Counted from the stretch's first letter, positions 19,377 to 28,913 are shown. The stretch is 64,000 nucleotides of DNA from Pseudomonas sp. P8_241 (GCF_034008315.1 NZ_CP125377.1:3980001-4044000), one strand, 5' to 3'. Notes: generated by a model not told the origin, from the sequence alone. Numbers and translations: made by a program.

Positions 19377-20266
19377 GGATTGGGGGGCAGTAGCAGGGCT
19401 TGCTCCCGCTCACACAACTCCACCACATAATCCCACAGCACTCTTAGCCGCACAGACTTGTGCAATTCGCGGCGGGTGCTGATCCAGTAGCTGCGCTGGA
19501 TGCTTTCGTCCGGCAACAACGGCACCAGATCCGGATCGGCGTTGGCCATGTAGCATGGCAGCACCGCAATCCCCAGCCCCGAACGTGCAGCCTGTTGCTG
19601 GGCGATCACGCTGGTGCTGTGGAACACCACTTGCGGGTTGCGGCAGAAGCTGTTGAGGAACATCAACTCCTGGCTGAACAGCAAATCGTCGACATAACCG
19701 ATCCACGCGTGACGCCCCAGGTCTTCGCGGTTGCGCAGCGGCGGTGAACGGTCGAGATAAGCCTGACTGGCGTAGAGCGCCAGGCGGTAATCAGTGAGCT
19801 TGCGGGTGACCAGCATGTCGGCGGACGGGCGTTCAAGGTGGATGCTGATCTCCGCCTCCCGGTTGAGGATGCTGACAAAGCGCGGCACCGCCACCAGTTC
19901 CACTTCCAGCCCCGGATAGCGTTCGAACAGTCCTTTCATGCGGCTGGCGAGGAACATGATACCCAACCCCTCGGTCACGCCGACGCGGATCTTGCCCAAC
20001 GGTGCCGTGGACTGGGTGATTTCCTCCTGCGCCAGCAGCGCGACGTTTTCCATGGCCTCAGCGTGTTTGAGCAACGCTTCCCCGGCCGGGGTCAATTCAT
20101 AGCCCTGGGCGTGTTGAACAAACAACGCTGTGCCGAGGCTCTTTTCAATGGCCTCGATGTGCCGCGCCACGGTGGCGTGCGTGGTGTTTAACCGGCGTGC
20201 CGCCGTGAGCAAACGGCCGCTGCGCTGCAATTCGAGGAAAAACCGCAAGTCGTTCCAGTCAAACAT
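19370..20266 (-). CDS. LysR-family transcriptional regulator
   Basis: A 298-residue protein. The N-terminal helix-turn-helix (FDWNDLRFFLELQRSGRLL through THATVARHIEAIEKSLG, about residues 2-60) is followed by a periplasmic-binding-like effector domain. The ATG at 20266 has AGGGA 6 bases upstream; the frame continues 11 codons further, but without a ribosome site. It is divergent from the GMC oxidoreductase and so likely controls it and the MHS transporter. The final residues NPL and the TAG stop come from the junction with a REP element. Confidence 0.88.
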   Translation of the reverse strand: MFDWNDLRFFLELQRSGRLLTAARRLNTTHATVARHIEAIEKSLGTALFVQHAQGYELTPAGEALLKHAEAMENVALLAQEEITQSTAPLGKIRVGVTEGLGIMFLASRMKGLFERYPGLEVELVAVPRFVSILNREAEISIHLERPSADMLVTRKLTDYRLALYASQAYLDRSPPLRNREDLGRHAWIGYVDDLLFSQELMFLNSFCRNPQVVFHSTSVIAQQQAARSGLGIAVLPCYMANADPDLVPLLPDESIQRSYWISTRRELHKSVRLRVLWDYVVELCEREQALLLPPNPL

Positions 20267-20399
20267 GATTCGTCCCTGGTTGTTCGCTGTTGATGGCACT
20301 GTTTAAAAACGCACAGCGGCTGCGCAAAAACTAACATTCTTTTGACGAAAGCTAACAACTAGGATGACAGACAACAAGAACAACAAACCGAGGTCAGGG

Positions 20400-22046
20400 A
20401 TGCAGACTTCCCTAGATGAATACGACTACATCGTGGTCGGGGCCGGGCCGGCCGGGTGTCTGCTGGCCAATCGACTGTCGAGCGATCCGCAGCACCGCGT
20501 GCTGTTGCTCGAAGCCGGGGGCCGCGACAACTATGCGTGGATTCACATCCCCGTGGGTTACCTGTTCTGCATCGGCAACCCGCGCACCGACTGGTGCTTC
20601 AAGACTGAAGCGCAACCGGGCCTGCAAGGCCGCGCCCTGAGCTATCCCCGGGGTAAAGTGCTGGGCGGCTGTTCGTCGATCAACGGCATGATCTACATGC
20701 GCGGCCAGGCCGGTGACTACGACGGCTGGGTGGCCGAGGGCAATCCGGGTTGGGGCTGGCAGGACGTGCTGCCGCTGTTCAAGAAAAGCGAAAACCACTT
20801 TGCCGGCGATTCTGAGTTTCACGGCGCCAGCGGTGACTGGCGGGTCGAACGCCAGCGTCTGTCATGGCCGATCCTCGATGCCTTCCGCAGCGCCGCCGAG
20901 CAAAGCGGCATCGCCAGCATCGATGACTTCAACCAGGGCGACAACGAAGGGTGCGGCTACTTCCAGGTCAATCAGAAGGCCGGGATTCGCTGGAATGCGG
21001 CCAAGGCGTTTCTCAAGCCTGCGCGCAAGCGCGCCAATCTCACGGTACTGACCGGCGTTGAAGTCGACCGCGTACTGCTGGAAAACGGTCGCGCGTCGGC
21101 GGTCAGTGCCCGTTGGCAAGATCAGCCCAGGACGTTCAAGGCGCGCAAGGAAATCATCCTGTGCGCAGGCTCCGTCGGGTCGCCGAGCATCCTGCAACGG
21201 TCCGGCATCGGCCCGCGTCCACTACTGGAGCGCCTGGGGATCGGTGTCGCCCACGAGCTATGCGGCGTGGGCGCCAACCTGCAGGATCACCTGCAACTGC
21301 GGCTGATCTACAAGCTGGAAAACGCCCGTACCCTGAACCAGATTGCCGGCAGCCTGTGGGGCAAGATGGGCATGGGCCTGCGCTACCTCTATGACCGCAG
21401 CGGCCCGCTGTCCATGGCGCCGAGTCAACTTGGCGCGTTTGCCCGTTCCGGCCCGGAACAGACTTCAGCAAACCTTGAGTACCACGTGCAACCGCTGTCG
21501 CTGGAGCGCTTTGGCGAACCGCTGCATGCGTTCCCGGCGTTTACCGCGTCGGTCTGCGATTTGCGCCCGCAAAGCCGAGGCCGGGTGGAAATCCGCTCCG
21601 TCGATCCGCAGGAAGCGCCGCTGATTCAACCCAATTACCTGAGTCATCCGCAGGATTTGCGCGTCGCCGCCGACGCCATCCGCCTGACCCGACGCATCGT
21701 GGCCGCCCCGGCCCTGAAGGCATTCAAACCGGTCGAGTACCTGCCCGGTGACAGCCTGCAAAGCGAAGAACAACTGCACGAAGCCGCCGCACGAATCGGT
21801 ACGACGATTTTTCACCCGGTGGGCACCTGCCGCATGGGCAACGATGCCGCTGCGGTGGTCGATGCCCAACTGTGCGTGCGCGGCATCCCCGGTCTGCGCA
21901 TCGCCGACGCCTCGATCATGCCGCGCATCACTTCGGGCAACACCTGCTCACCGACGCTGATGATCGCCGAGAAAGCGGCACAGATGATCCTTAACCCAGA
22001 CACAAGGAGCGTGAAACCACCGATGGAACTGGTCGCAAACACCTGA
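20400..22046 (+). CDS. GMC-family FAD oxidoreductase (choline/alcohol dehydrogenase-like)
   Basis: A 548-residue glucose-methanol-choline oxidoreductase. The FAD motif YIVVGAGPAGCLLANRLS is at the N-terminus. GMC signature 1 is GGCSSINGMIYMRG and signature 2 is GSVGSPSILQRSGIGP. The C-terminal HPVGTCRMG and SGNTCSPTLMIAEKAA carry the catalytic His region. It oxidises an alcohol to an aldehyde; the substrate cannot be told. The ATG at 20400 has GAGG with 6-base spacing, better than an ATG at 20364. A transporter gene follows, and a divergent LysR gene precedes. Confidence 0.88.
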   Translation: MQTSLDEYDYIVVGAGPAGCLLANRLSSDPQHRVLLLEAGGRDNYAWIHIPVGYLFCIGNPRTDWCFKTEAQPGLQGRALSYPRGKVLGGCSSINGMIYMRGQAGDYDGWVAEGNPGWGWQDVLPLFKKSENHFAGDSEFHGASGDWRVERQRLSWPILDAFRSAAEQSGIASIDDFNQGDNEGCGYFQVNQKAGIRWNAAKAFLKPARKRANLTVLTGVEVDRVLLENGRASAVSARWQDQPRTFKARKEIILCAGSVGSPSILQRSGIGPRPLLERLGIGVAHELCGVGANLQDHLQLRLIYKLENARTLNQIAGSLWGKMGMGLRYLYDRSGPLSMAPSQLGAFARSGPEQTSANLEYHVQPLSLERFGEPLHAFPAFTASVCDLRPQSRGRVEIRSVDPQEAPLIQPNYLSHPQDLRVAADAIRLTRRIVAAPALKAFKPVEYLPGDSLQSEEQLHEAAARIGTTIFHPVGTCRMGNDAAAVVDAQLCVRGIPGLRIADASIMPRITSGNTCSPTLMIAEKAAQMILNPDTRSVKPPMELVANT

Positions 22047-22062
22047 ACTCTGTACACAAACA

Positions 22063-22155
22063 TGTAGGAGCCGGCTTGCTGGCGAAAGCGGCGTATCAGT
22101 AAACGTCGATGTCGACTCGACGATCGCTTTCGCCAGCAAGCCGGCTCCTACAGGG
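22063..22155. repeat. REP pair
   Basis: Arms TGTAGGAGCCGGCTTGCTGG and CCAGCAAGCCGGCTCCTACA are separated by about 50 bases, between the GMC gene and the transporter gene. Confidence 0.9.
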
Positions 22156-22245
22156 ATGTCCGATGCATCGACAGTAGCGGCACCCGCCCACAAGGCAGGC
22201 GCCGACAGTGGAACAACAAAAACAATCACTGTGAGGGATACCGGT

Positions 22246-23868
22246 ATGTCAGAGAACGTTCAAACCCTGGAAGCCGTGCGCAGCGCGGGCACCAGTCAGG
22301 AAACCCAGAAAGTCATCTTTGCCTCGTCCCTCGGGACGGTCTTCGAGTGGTATGACTTTTTCCTCTATGGCGCCCTCGCGGCGGTGATCAGCAAACAGTT
22401 TTTCGCCGGGGTCAACGACACCACGGCGTTCATTTTTGCCCTGATGGCGTTTGCCGCCGGTTTCATCGTACGGCCGTTCGGTGCACTGGTGTTTGGCCGG
22501 TTGGGGGACATGATCGGGCGCAAGTACACCTTCCTCGCCACCATCATCCTCATGGGCCTGGCGACGTTTTGCGTCGGGTTGCTACCGACTTACGCCAGCA
22601 TCGGCATTGCCGCACCGATCATTCTGGTGGTGCTGCGCATGCTCCAGGGCCTGGCCCTGGGCGGTGAGTACGGAGGTGCCGCCACTTATGTCGCGGAGCA
22701 CGCGCCCATCGGCAAGCGCGGTTTCCACACCAGCTGGATTCAGTCGACCGCGACCCTCGGCTTGCTGCTGTCGCTGCTGGTGGTACTGGGCTGCCGTTAC
22801 TTCACCGGCGACCAGTTCGAAGTCTGGGGCTGGCGCATTCCGTTCCTGTTTTCCATCGTGCTGCTGGGCATCTCGACCTGGATCCGCATGAGCCTGCACG
22901 AATCGCCGGCCTTCGTGAAAATGAAAGAAGAAGGCAAGCTGTGCAAACAGCCGATTCGCGATTCCTTCGGTAAATGGGAAAACCTCAAGGTGGTGCTGAT
23001 CGCGCTGTTCAGCATCAACGCCGGGCAAGCGGTGACCTTTTATGCCGCGCAGTTCTATGTGCTGTTTTTCCTCACCCAGTTCCTGAAGATGGACCCGGCG
23101 GTGGCCAACGGCTTGCTGATTATCAGCGTGACCATCGGTGCGCCGTTCTTCATTTTCTTTGGCTGGCTGTCGGACAAGGTCGGGCGTAAACCGGTGCTGA
23201 TGATTGGCCTGCTGCTGGCCACTGTGTTGTATTTCCCGATCTTCAAGACCCTGGCCCACTACGCCAACCCTGCTATCGACCAAGCCAGCCGTCAGGCACC
23301 GATCACAGTGATGGCTGACCCGGCCACCTGCACCTTCCAGTTCGACCCGGTGGGCAAGGCCAAATTCGACAGCCCGTGCGACAAGGTCAAGACCTTCCTG
23401 GTCAAGCAGGGCCTGCCGTATCAAAGCGCAGCGGCCCCGGCCGGCAGCGGTGTGCAGGTCAGCGTGGGTGACGTGAAGCTAGACGGTTTCGACGAAGCCG
23501 CCCTGCGCGGTGCCGTGACCCTCGCCGGTTACCCGCAACAGGCCGACTTGCAGCAAATCAACAAGCCGATGATCGTGGCGCTGATTGTCGCGTTGATCAT
23601 CATTTCCGCCATGTGCTACGGCCCGCTGGCAGCGCTGATGGTCGAGCTGTTCCCGACTCGCATCCGCTACACCTCGATGTCCCTGCCCTACCACATCGGC
23701 AACGGCTGGTTCGGCGGGTTCCTGCCGACGGTGTCGTTCGCGCTGGTGGTGTATACCGGGGATATTTTCTACGGGCTGTGGTATCCGGTGGTGATCACCG
23801 GGGTGAGCCTGGTGGTGGGGATGATCTGTTTGCGTGAGACGCGTAACGTGGATCTGGACAAGAACTGA
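22246..23868 (+). CDS. MHS-family MFS metabolite:proton symporter
   Basis: A 540-residue transporter with 12 predicted helices. Signatures of the metabolite:H+ symporter family are FEWYDFFLYG, VRPFGALVFGRLGDMIGRKYTF (in part), and QGLALGGEYGGAATYVAEHAP. Between helices 8 and 9 there is an extra hydrophilic insert of about 100 residues (roughly 330-430), predicted on one membrane face. The ATG at 22246 follows GAGGGA. The frame opens 30 codons earlier, inside REP-flanking DNA. Position after the GMC gene suggests it imports that enzyme's substrate or a precursor. Confidence 0.88.
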   Translation: MSENVQTLEAVRSAGTSQETQKVIFASSLGTVFEWYDFFLYGALAAVISKQFFAGVNDTTAFIFALMAFAAGFIVRPFGALVFGRLGDMIGRKYTFLATIILMGLATFCVGLLPTYASIGIAAPIILVVLRMLQGLALGGEYGGAATYVAEHAPIGKRGFHTSWIQSTATLGLLLSLLVVLGCRYFTGDQFEVWGWRIPFLFSIVLLGISTWIRMSLHESPAFVKMKEEGKLCKQPIRDSFGKWENLKVVLIALFSINAGQAVTFYAAQFYVLFFLTQFLKMDPAVANGLLIISVTIGAPFFIFFGWLSDKVGRKPVLMIGLLLATVLYFPIFKTLAHYANPAIDQASRQAPITVMADPATCTFQFDPVGKAKFDSPCDKVKTFLVKQGLPYQSAAAPAGSGVQVSVGDVKLDGFDEAALRGAVTLAGYPQQADLQQINKPMIVALIVALIIISAMCYGPLAALMVELFPTRIRYTSMSLPYHIGNGWFGGFLPTVSFALVVYTGDIFYGLWYPVVITGVSLVVGMICLRETRNVDLDKN

Positions 23869-23882
23869 CGTCAACCCGAAAC

Positions 23883-23984
23883 CTGTAGGAGCGAGCCTGC
23901 TCGCGATGGACTCGAAAGCGCCGTGTTCAACCAGAAAGCACGCGTTTTCGTTAACGACCATCGCGAGCAGGCTCGCTCCTACAG
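23883..23984. repeat. REP pair (GAGCCTGCTCGC subtype)
   Basis: Arms CTGTAGGAGCGAGCCTGCTC and GAGCAGGCTCGCTCCTACAG lie about 50 bases apart, between the convergent transporter and DUF427 genes. Same subtype as the pair at 4761. Confidence 0.9.
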
Positions 23985-24010
23985 TGACAGTGCAAAATAG
24001 AAAAACCGTC

Positions 24011-24379
24011 TCAAACCTCTTCGTCGAGCAACTCGAACTTCACTTGATCCGGGTAGAACGCCACATATCCTTTAATCTGATCGACGGACACCTTGGGGTT
24101 CTCGTAGCTCCACACCGCATTGGCACCTTCATGCCCCGGCACCTGCAAGCTGAAATAGTTGGCGTCGCCCTTGTAGGGGCAATAGCTGGTGTGGTCGGTG
24201 CGCGCGTAATATTTCTCGTCGATGTCCTCGCGTGGCACGTAGTAAACCGGCGGGTAGTTGGCCTCCAGCAGTACCAACGCCCGCGCCGAAGCGGCCACCT
24301 GGATTCCGTGAAACTTCACCAACAGGCAGCCAGGCTGCTCGGCGATGGTGATGACAGGGCTAGGACCGGTGCTTTTCAT
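24011..24379 (-). CDS. DUF427-domain protein
   Basis: A 122-residue protein matching DUF427, a small all-beta cytoplasmic domain. Its hallmarks are PPVYYVPREDID, the HTSYCPYKGDANYFSL segment with conserved Cys-Pro-x-Lys-Gly, and AVWSYENPKVSVDQIKGYVAFYPD (in part) near the C-terminus. No enzymatic role is established for the family. It is monocistronic, bounded by a REP pair downstream and an apparent promoter gap upstream. Confidence 0.83.
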   Translation of the reverse strand: MKSTGPSPVITIAEQPGCLLVKFHGIQVAASARALVLLEANYPPVYYVPREDIDEKYYARTDHTSYCPYKGDANYFSLQVPGHEGANAVWSYENPKVSVDQIKGYVAFYPDQVKFELLDEEV

Positions 24380-24526
24380 GGACGACGTTCCTCATGACGG
24401 TGATGGACCTGAAGGCAAGGCAGCCGGTAACGGTCGCCGCGCCAAAATCTATGTATGCCGACCTATCAGGTATAACCCAGGTTCCGCCATCACGACGGCT
24501 TCACAGCCGAACGGGAGCCATGCTCT

Positions 24527-24805
24527 TCAAGCATTCAGTTGTGCCAGATAGGCCCAGGGATAGATGCCCCGCTCGTGCCCATCGCTGAATACCAGTTGCA
24601 GGCCATAGCCTTGCGGGTTCAGTTCGGTGACCCGAACCCGCGCATCGACCCTCGGCGTCAGCCCCTGCACACGAAACGCCCGGCATTGCGAACACGGACA
24701 CTGGCGGCGCAGCTCGGCGTGATCGAGCCGTTGTTCCCGACCGTCCGGCCAGTTCAGGCGCAATTGCCCGGTGCTTGGCGAATTCCCTACCGACAGCGGA
24801 TTCAT
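24527..24805 (-). CDS. DUF971 (GBBH-like N-terminal) zinc-site protein
   Basis: A 92-residue protein of the DUF971 family, the small domain also found at the N-terminus of gamma-butyrobetaine hydroxylase. The motif CPCSQC (Cys36, Cys38, Cys41) is the expected metal site, and LVFSDGHERGIYPWAYL is the family's C-terminal signature. Stand-alone members are often near Fe-S or redox genes. It overlaps the HEAT-repeat gene by 4 bases (ATGA) and is the last gene of the AprAB-like/ABC cluster. It might assist cofactor or metal handling there; this is inference. Confidence 0.82.
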   Translation of the reverse strand: MNPLSVGNSPSTGQLRLNWPDGREQRLDHAELRRQCPCSQCRAFRVQGLTPRVDARVRVTELNPQGYGLQLVFSDGHERGIYPWAYLAQLNA

Positions 24806-25764
24806 TGCAGCTGACTCAAGGCAATGCGCACCGCTTTGCGCACCTCAGGATCGCCATCATCCTGCGCGGCTTGCAACGCGGCGATGGCCCTTTGATCACT
24901 CAATTCGCCCAAGGCCAACGCCGCTTCCTTGCGCAGATTGCTGATGCGATGGCCGAGGGTTTCGATCAGCGCATCGAGTGCGGGTGCGTAGCGCAAACGG
25001 CCCAGGCTACGGGTGGCGCGCAAACGCACCTGCCAGTAATCGTCGCCCAGGGCCTGGACCAGTGCCGGGCCGGCATCGACGTGTCCAACCTTGCCCAGGG
25101 TGGTCGCAGCTTCTTCGCGCACTTGCCAGGCCTGATCCTGCAACGCCAGGCGCAACGACGGCAGCACCTGCGCGTCGGATGCCAGACCGAGGGCGCCGGT
25201 GGCGGCGCGGCGAACTTCGGTGTCCGGGTCATTGCTGGCCAGACGCGCCAAGGCCGGCAAGGCATCGAGTTGTTTGAGCCAGCCCAAAACACCGACGGCT
25301 TCGCGGCGTACACCAGCGTCTTCATCATTCAGCGCGTTGGCGGCCGCCGTAGCGGCATCGGCGCAACGCAGCTCGCGCAATGCCCGGAACGCGGCAATGC
25401 GCACACGGATGTCGGCATGCCCGGTCCACGGCAGAATCACCCGCCCCGCCGCTGCGCTTTTCAGCAGACTGAGGCTTTGTGCAGCGGCGGCCTGCACCGC
25501 TTCGCTCGGATCGGTCAGGGCTCGGCACAACGCTTGAACCACCGGTTCGTCCTCCCACGCTTCCAGCAGCCGCGCAGCTTCAGCGCGCACCTCTTCGGTG
25601 GGGGCCTGCGCCAGTCGGTCCACCAGCCATAGCAGGCCGTCCGGTTCTTCCAGGTCGGCCAGTTCGATCAAAGCGATCCGGCGCACGCCAGCGTCTTCAT
25701 CGGTCAAGCGTGGTTGCAGGGCGAGAATGTCGTCGTTGTCGGTCAAATCAAAAAATGAAGTCAT
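24802..25764 (-). CDS. HEAT-repeat (phycobilin-lyase-type) protein
   Basis: A 320-residue protein composed almost wholly of about nine HEAT/PBS-lyase-type helical repeats. Each has the pattern of VRREAVGVLGWLKQLDALPALARL (in part), for instance VRRIALIELADL, VRAEAARLLEAW, VRIAAFRALREL, VREEAATTLGKVG and LRKEAALALGEL. Such scaffolds bind proteins or assist cofactor attachment. No signal peptide is present. It overlaps its neighbours on both sides by 4 bases, so it is co-translated with the ABC ATPase and the DUF971 protein. Confidence 0.85.
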   Translation of the reverse strand: MTSFFDLTDNDDILALQPRLTDEDAGVRRIALIELADLEEPDGLLWLVDRLAQAPTEEVRAEAARLLEAWEDEPVVQALCRALTDPSEAVQAAAAQSLSLLKSAAAGRVILPWTGHADIRVRIAAFRALRELRCADAATAAANALNDEDAGVRREAVGVLGWLKQLDALPALARLASNDPDTEVRRAATGALGLASDAQVLPSLRLALQDQAWQVREEAATTLGKVGHVDAGPALVQALGDDYWQVRLRATRSLGRLRYAPALDALIETLGHRISNLRKEAALALGELSDQRAIAALQAAQDDGDPEVRKAVRIALSQLQ

Positions 25765-26609
25765 AGGGCAAACCGCGGCAGTTTGTTTTCAGGAGGCAGT
25801 CCGAGAGGGTTCAGGCGTGGCAACTGCCGACCGTCTTCGTGACGCAGGAGTTCGAGGCAATGGCGCTTCAGGCGCGAGAATTCGTGGCTCGTTACCAGTT
25901 CGGTGGTGCGTGGCCGGTGGAAATCGAGGCGCAGGTCTTCGATGATCCGGCCCGGTCGTGAGCTCATGACCAACAGCCGATCGGCGAGGAACAGCGCTTC
26001 ATCGATGTCATGGGTGACGAACACCACGGTGGTGCGGATGCGCGTCCAGATGTCCAGCAGCAGTTCCTGCATGTTCAAGCGGGTCAAGGCGTCGAGGGCA
26101 CCAAAGGGTTCATCCATCAGCAACAGGCGCGGACGATTGACCAGCACCCGGGCGATTTCCACCCGTTGCTGCATGCCGCCGGAGAGTTGATCCGGCCAGC
26201 GTTCGGCAAAGCCTTCGAGGCCCACCAGCGCGAGGATTTCGTCGGCTGCTTTATGGCGCTCGTGCTTGCCGATGCCGTGCATTTTCAGGCCGAAGGCGAC
26301 GTTGTCGCGCACCGTTCGCCACGGAAACAGCGTGTGCTGCTGGAACACCATGCCGCGCTGCGACGAGGGTCCAGACACCGGCGCTCCATCCACCGTGAGC
26401 GTTCCGATACGCGGTTGCAAGTGACCAGCCAGCGCGCCGAGCAGGGTCGACTTGCCGCAACCGGAAGGGCCGAGAATGCACACGAACTGGCCCGGTTCGA
26501 TCTGGCAATCCAGACCTTGCACGGCTTCGAACGCCGCTTGACCTTCGCCCAGGCTGATCGACAAGCCGCGAATATCTATTCGCCCTTCAGGGTGTTGAAA
26601 CACGCTCAT
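25761..26609 (-). CDS. ABC importer ATPase (SsuB/TauB/NrtD-like)
   Basis: A 282-residue ATP-binding subunit. Walker A is GPSGCGKSTLL, the signature loop LSGGMQQRVEIARVL, Walker B LLLMDEPFGALD, and the switch His lies in VTHDIDEALFL. It belongs to the nitrate/sulfonate/taurine importer class. The C-terminal 35 residues (HEDGRQLPRLNPLGLPPENKL, in part) extend beyond typical SsuB. The ATG at 26609 shares its A with the permease stop (TGATG), fixing the start; a longer upstream frame lies inside the permease gene. Confidence 0.9.
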   Translation of the reverse strand: MSVFQHPEGRIDIRGLSISLGEGQAAFEAVQGLDCQIEPGQFVCILGPSGCGKSTLLGALAGHLQPRIGTLTVDGAPVSGPSSQRGMVFQQHTLFPWRTVRDNVAFGLKMHGIGKHERHKAADEILALVGLEGFAERWPDQLSGGMQQRVEIARVLVNRPRLLLMDEPFGALDALTRLNMQELLLDIWTRIRTTVVFVTHDIDEALFLADRLLVMSSRPGRIIEDLRLDFHRPRTTELVTSHEFSRLKRHCLELLRHEDGRQLPRLNPLGLPPENKLPRFAL

Positions 26610-27391
26610 CAGCTTTTCCCTCGTGGACGGTGCCAAGGCGTGAATAGCCCGCCCAGGCGTTTGATCAACAGGCTGCTGCCCATTCCCAGCACGCCGATCA
26701 GCAACATGCCGACGACAATGTCGGCATAGTTCTGGATGGTGTAGGACTCCCAGGTGTAGTAACCGATGCCGTACTGGCCAGAGATCATTTCTGCCGTCAC
26801 CAGACAGAACCACGAAGTGCCCATACCGATGGCGAGGCCGGTAATGATGCTTGGCGCAGCACCGGGCAAGATCACTTCCAGCAGGATTGCCCGGCGCCCT
26901 GCCCCGAGGCTTTTCGCCGAGGCGATCAGGCGTGGGTCGACGCCTTCGACGCCATGCACGGTGTTGAGCAAAATCGGGAACAACGCGCCGGTGAAGGTGA
27001 TGAACACCATCGACAGTTCAGACGACGGGAACATCAGGATCGCCAGGGGAATCCACGCCACCGCGGGGATCGGGCGCAGCACTTCCAGCGGCGGCAGCAA
27101 AACGTCTTCGGCCCATTTCGAGCGCCCGATGGCCAGCCCCAAAGCGATACCGATGATCAGCGCAGCGAGATAACCGGCGAACACCCGGCCGATACTGCTG
27201 CTCAGGTGTCGGCCGAGCTTACCGGAGTCGCCCAGCCCCAGTGCGGCCTCGATCACGGCAAGCGGCGTTGGGACGTTGGCGAAGGTCACCAGGCCGAGGT
27301 TCCAGTGGTGGCTGGCGGCGAGTTGCCAAAACAAAAGGCAGAGCAGCAGTGACGCGGCCCTGGGTATCCAGCGTGCATAGGATCGGTACAC
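26609..27391 (-). CDS. ABC importer permease (SsuC/TauC-like)
   Basis: A 260-residue inner-membrane permease with about six helices. The BPD-type EAA loop is VDPRLIASAKSLGAGRRAILLEVILPGAAPSI (in part). A GTG at 27391 with AGAGGA 7 bases upstream is the preferred start; a TTG at 27406 is in frame but overlaps that ribosome site. It is separated from the binding-protein gene by a REP pair and is coupled to the ATPase by a TGATG overlap. Confidence 0.9.
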   Translation of the reverse strand: MYRSYARWIPRAASLLLCLLFWQLAASHHWNLGLVTFANVPTPLAVIEAALGLGDSGKLGRHLSSSIGRVFAGYLAALIIGIALGLAIGRSKWAEDVLLPPLEVLRPIPAVAWIPLAILMFPSSELSMVFITFTGALFPILLNTVHGVEGVDPRLIASAKSLGAGRRAILLEVILPGAAPSIITGLAIGMGTSWFCLVTAEMISGQYGIGYYTWESYTIQNYADIVVGMLLIGVLGMGSSLLIKRLGGLFTPWHRPRGKS

Positions 27392-27416
27392 AGTTATTCC
27401 TCTCAACCAAAAAACC

Positions 27417-27509
27417 CGTAGGAGCTGGCTTGCCGGCGATAGCGGTAGTTAAGTCGACATCAATGTCGAATGTCCGTCAGCAATCGCCGGCAAGCCGGCT
27501 CCTACAGGT
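27417..27509. repeat. REP pair inside the ABC cluster
   Basis: Arms GTAGGAGCTGGCTTGCCGG and CCGGCAAGCCGGCTCCTACA stand about 50 bases apart between the binding-protein stop and the permease start. The hairpin could favour higher expression of the binding protein over the membrane subunits. Confidence 0.9.
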
Positions 27510-28913
27510 TTAGCGAACGGCCACGGCCTGGGTCGTGGCATCAGTGAAGTCGTACACTTTGCCGCCCTGCGCCGTGGCGTACTGCTGGGCCTGGCCCTTG
27601 AGCAGAAACGCACTCAAACGGCCCTTGGCATCGCTGGCAAACCACGCCTGATCCGCCAGCAATTTGATCCCGCTGTCGCTGGCCTGGGCATACACGGCGC
27701 GGATGTTTTTACCTTCCTGCTTGAGGCTGGCCAGCGCTTTGAACGCTGACTCCGCGGAGGCGTACTGGCGGACTTTCGGCTCGCCACGCACCCAGATTTC
27801 GGCCACACGGCTGAAGTCGGTGATGGCTTTGCCGCTCGCTGCATCGGTTGCCTTGAGTGGCGTTTGCCCGTAGTTCGCCAATTGCGCGGTGTAGTCCAAG
27901 TTTGAGGCCTTGAAGGCTGTGCGGATGTATTGGTCGTCGATGAAGCTGTTCAGATCGAGGCCGCGATCCGCTTTCTTCAACAGTTTGAGCGTGTCGATGG
28001 CGGTGCCGACGGCCTGGCGATATTCCGGTTTCCAGCTCAGGTCGCGGGTTTGCACACCCAGCGGGCCGTGGAACAGATAGTTGACCTCGGCATCGACGCC
28101 GGTGACTTTGGCGATCAGTTCGCTGTACTTCTCCGGTTCAGCGGCGAGCAGTTGATTGGCCTCGATGCTCGCCCGCAGGTAAGCGACGACGATTTCCGGG
28201 TACTTTTTCGCATAGCTTTGATCGACCAACGCGCCGTGGAATGTCGGCGCTGCGGCCTGGGACCCGTCGTAGATCTTGCGTGCAAAACCACGGCTGGGGA
28301 ACAGTTCGGCAAACGGCACGAAGTCCGCGTGGGCGTCGATCTTCCCGGCCTGTAATGCGGAGCCGGCGACTTCCGGTGGCTGGGCGATGATGTTTACGTC
28401 TTTCAAAGGATCCCAGCCCTGAGCCGCCACGGCACGCAATAACATGCCATGGGCGGTAGACGCGAACGGCACGGAAATGGTCTTGCCCTTCAGTTCCGCC
28501 AGGGACTGCACGCCCGACGCACTCGGCACCACGATGCCGTTGCCACTGCCCTGTGTGCTGCCCGACAACACGCTGATAAACAGGCTGTGCTTGCCGGCTG
28601 TTTCGAACGCCACACCGTTGAAGGCGCCCGGGAAATCGGCCATGGCGCCGAAGTCGAGTTTGCCGGCCACCATTTCATTGGTCAGGGGCGCGCCGCTGGT
28701 GAAGTTCTTCCACTGCACATCGTATTTGGCGTCCTTGTAGGCGCCTTCATGGGGCAGGTATTTGTCCAGCAGGCCCAGTTCGCGAATCAACAGACCGCCA
28801 GCGGCGCAGTTGATTGTGGTGTCCTGGGTACCGATGGCTATGCGGATGGTTTCGGCCGAGGCCGACAAAGTCAATGACGCCAGTACCAGACCGGCAAACG
28901 CTGCACGCAACAT
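27510..28913 (-). CDS. ABC solute-binding protein with C-terminal NosL-like domain
   Basis: A 467-residue precursor with signal peptide MLRAAFAGLVLASLTLSASA. Residues of about 22-350 form a nitrate/sulfonate/taurine-type binding protein (DFGAMADFPGAFNG, GKTISVPFASTAHGMLLRA). That family usually ends near 320-340. The remaining ~110 residues (FSRVAEIWVRGEP to GGKVYDFTDA) resemble the C-terminal half of NosL: a Tyr-rich strand, an Ala-Trp-Phe segment, and the GGKVYDF ending. The CxxC copper motif of NosL is absent. The start follows GAGGGGA at good spacing. The NosL similarity is by eye only. Confidence 0.8.
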   Translation of the reverse strand: MLRAAFAGLVLASLTLSASAETIRIAIGTQDTTINCAAGGLLIRELGLLDKYLPHEGAYKDAKYDVQWKNFTSGAPLTNEMVAGKLDFGAMADFPGAFNGVAFETAGKHSLFISVLSGSTQGSGNGIVVPSASGVQSLAELKGKTISVPFASTAHGMLLRAVAAQGWDPLKDVNIIAQPPEVAGSALQAGKIDAHADFVPFAELFPSRGFARKIYDGSQAAAPTFHGALVDQSYAKKYPEIVVAYLRASIEANQLLAAEPEKYSELIAKVTGVDAEVNYLFHGPLGVQTRDLSWKPEYRQAVGTAIDTLKLLKKADRGLDLNSFIDDQYIRTAFKASNLDYTAQLANYGQTPLKATDAASGKAITDFSRVAEIWVRGEPKVRQYASAESAFKALASLKQEGKNIRAVYAQASDSGIKLLADQAWFASDAKGRLSAFLLKGQAQQYATAQGGKVYDFTDATTQAVAVR

